From contig JAVHYH010000171.1 in assembly GCA_031119155.1 (NCBI GenBank), positions 1 to 7,004 of the forward strand: a stretch of DNA of 7,004 nt, in the 5' to 3' direction. The notes under the pieces are model-generated. The model was given only the letters and a program-made list of their open reading frames with translations. It ran no database searches and was not told where the DNA came from. The position numbers were made by a program, and so were the translations under genes. Below, one piece after another: positions 6,048 to 7,004 of this stretch. Position 1 is the first letter of the stretch. Each line of letters begins with the position of its first letter. Source of the DNA: Brevundimonas sp. GTDB taxonomy: Bacteria > Pseudomonadota > Alphaproteobacteria > Caulobacterales > Caulobacteraceae.

Positions 6048-6068
6048 CTTCTCCCCTTGAGGGAGAAG
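6048..6068. repeat. REP-like hairpin between phoB and the membrane-protein gene
   Basis: CTTCTCCC (6048-6055) and GGGAGAAG (6061-6068) form a perfect 8-bp stem with the 5-base loop CTTGA, starting 8 bases beyond the phoB stop codon. On the minus strand (phoB direction) no T-run follows. On the plus strand ATTTTGTT follows 2 bases later, but no plus-strand gene ends here. It shares CTTGAGGG with the hairpin at 32-63. It is probably a dispersed repeat that may also mark the phoB mRNA 3' end. Confidence 0.6.
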
Positions 6069-6076
6069 AGATTTTG

Positions 6077-6766
6077 TTAGCCCCCGAGATCCAGAGAATA
6101 CCCGGCGGAACGCACGGTGCGGATCGGGTTGACGGTGCCTTCGACGTTCAGGGCCTTGCGGAGGCGGCCGACGTGGACGTCGACGGTGCGGGCCTCGACA
6201 TAGACGTCCGAGCCCCAGACGGCGTCCAGCAGCTGTTCGCGGCTGAACACCCGGCCCGGGTGCTGCATGAAGTGGTCGAGCAGGCGGAACTCGGTCGGCC
6301 CGAGGTGGATCTCGAGGCCCGCGCGGCGGACGCGGTGGGCGACGCGGTCGATGACGATGTCGCCGTGGTTGATGCGGTCGTCGGCCAGACCCGGACGGAT
6401 GCGGCGCAGGACGGCGCGGATGCGGGCCGTCAGCTCGGTCATCGAGAAGGGCTTTGTCAGATAGTCGTCAGCGCCGGTGTCCAGACCGCGCACGCGGTCG
6501 GATTCCTCGCCGCGGGCGGTCAGCATGATGATCGGCAGGTTGCGGGTCTCGGACCGGCCGCGGATGCGACGGCAGACCTCGATGCCCGACAGCTTGGGCA
6601 GCATCCAGTCCAGCAACACCAGATCCGGCAGGCGCTCGTCGACCTGGAGCAGGCCCTCCTCCCCGTCCGCGGCCACAGTCACGTCATAGCCTTCCTTCTC
6701 CAGATTGTACTGAAGCAGGGTGGCCAGGGCGTCCTCGTCTTCCATCACCAGGATATAGGGTTGCAC
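6077..6766 (-). CDS. phoB: Phosphate regulon response regulator PhoB (OmpR/PhoB type)
   Basis: The 229-residue protein has the standard two-domain PhoB layout and length. The receiver domain (about 3-122) carries the acidic pocket E9-D10, the phosphoacceptor D53 in LLDWMLP, T83 in MLTARGEE and K105 in TKPF. The segment RGEESDRVRGLDTGADDY closely matches E. coli PhoB. The C-terminal winged-helix DNA-binding domain (about 133-226) has the recognition helix around R193-TVDVHVGRLRKAL. Phosphorylated by the kinase PhoR under phosphate limitation, PhoB binds Pho boxes and activates phosphate uptake and scavenging genes. The start is GTG, supported by GGAGAG (complement of 6773-6778) 7 bases upstream. 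It lies 44 bases downstream of phoU on the same strand, the usual end of the alphaproteobacterial pst-phoU-phoB cluster, with no separate promoter visible in the gap. The phoR and pst genes are not in this window. Confidence 0.96.
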   Translation of the reverse strand: MQPYILVMEDEDALATLLQYNLEKEGYDVTVAADGEEGLLQVDERLPDLVLLDWMLPKLSGIEVCRRIRGRSETRNLPIIMLTARGEESDRVRGLDTGADDYLTKPFSMTELTARIRAVLRRIRPGLADDRINHGDIVIDRVAHRVRRAGLEIHLGPTEFRLLDHFMQHPGRVFSREQLLDAVWGSDVYVEARTVDVHVGRLRKALNVEGTVNPIRTVRSAGYSLDLGG

Positions 6767-6772
6767 GTCAGG

Positions 6773-6778
6773 CTCTCC
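6773..6778 (-). promoter_or_regulatory. Ribosome binding site deciding the GTG start of phoB
   Basis: GGAGAG on the minus strand lies 7 bases before the GTG codon (6764-6766). No ATG exists before residue 8, which is inside the first beta strand, so GTG must be the start. Confidence 0.65.
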
Positions 6779-6810
6779 GGTCGGTCGAAGTCGTCAGCAG
6801 GAAGGGGAAG

Positions 6811-7004
6811 TCAGTCGTCCGTCGGTTCGGACGGTAGGGTCGAGATATGCGGCGTCGGCGTCTGTTCCTCGCCCGGACCGGGGACGGCCTTGGGCCGCTC
6901 GCCCAGCATTTCCTCACCCGTGATCTCGTAGTGGACGGTCTCGGCGATATTGGTCGCGTGGTCGCCGATGCGTTCCAGGTTCTTGGCCATGAACAGCAGG
7001 TGGG
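6811..7004 (-). CDS. phoU: PhoU phosphate-signalling regulator, C-terminal part (5' end beyond the window)
   Basis: Only the last 63 complete codons and the TGA stop (6811-6813) are present. The visible protein contains MAKNLERIGDHATNIAE, the conserved metal-binding helix (E-x3-D-H-x2-N) of the second PhoU repeat, which identifies the family. PhoU is a cytoplasmic three-helix-bundle protein that links the PstSCAB phosphate transporter to the kinase PhoR and keeps PhoB inactive when phosphate is plentiful. After the helix, about 30 residues from K38 of the fragment onward form a Pro/Glu/Thr-rich, probably disordered tail ending in PTDD, longer than I would expect for alphaproteobacterial PhoU. 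It immediately precedes phoB and is probably co-transcribed with it. Confidence 0.9.
   Translation of the reverse strand, partial: HLLFMAKNLERIGDHATNIAETVHYEITGEEMLGERPKAVPGPGEEQTPTPHISTLPSEPTDD

Noticed and set aside
5702..6931. A 409-codon open frame on the plus strand opposite phoB and the membrane-protein gene
   Set aside because: It spans two minus-strand genes, a hairpin and the phoU end, and has no recognisable domain.

Overview
This window looks like ordinary chromosomal DNA from a GC-rich alphaproteobacterium. Caulobacterales, perhaps Brevundimonas or Caulobacter, is the best guess. The guess rests on strong G/C bias at third codon positions, the phoU-phoB order (known as the end of the pst-pho cluster in this class), the alphaproteobacterial style of PhoB and Hsp33, and scattered short REP-like palindromes. 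No phylogenetic test was possible, so the genus is tentative. There are no rRNA or tRNA genes, transposons, CRISPR arrays or phage genes, and no gene-free stretch longer than about 125 bases.

Layout: at the left edge (1-80) lies a REP-like hairpin. It is followed on the minus strand by an SDR oxidoreductase with an unusual membrane-associated C-terminal extension (81-1487). A 123-base divergent promoter region separates it from hslO (Hsp33, a redox-activated holdase chaperone, 1611-2531, plus strand). hslO runs head-on into a CPBP-family intramembrane protease gene (2535-3248, minus) with only 3 bases between the stop codons. The only good terminator for hslO sits inside the protease gene.

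From 3337 to the right edge everything is on the minus strand. Read in the direction of transcription, the order is: phoU (partial, running off the right edge), phoB (6077-6766), a REP-like hairpin (6048-6068), a small three-helix membrane protein (5642-5986), a secreted gamma-glutamyltransferase-family Ntn-hydrolase with a Tat-like signal (3756-5606), a 139-residue beta-rich protein of unknown function whose start overlaps the hydrolase stop (3337-3756), and then the CPBP protease. The membrane protein, hydrolase and 139-residue protein are packed closely enough to be one transcript.

How the genes work together: PhoU and PhoB form the phosphate-starvation signalling pair. Nothing in the sequence ties the genes downstream of the 6048-6068 hairpin to phosphate, and no convincing Pho box was seen. 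The most interesting points are the non-canonical active site of the gamma-glutamyltransferase homologue, its coupling to a small unknown gene, the fused C-terminal region of the SDR protein, and the hslO terminator embedded in an opposing gene. I found no clear sign of a wholly new multi-gene system.
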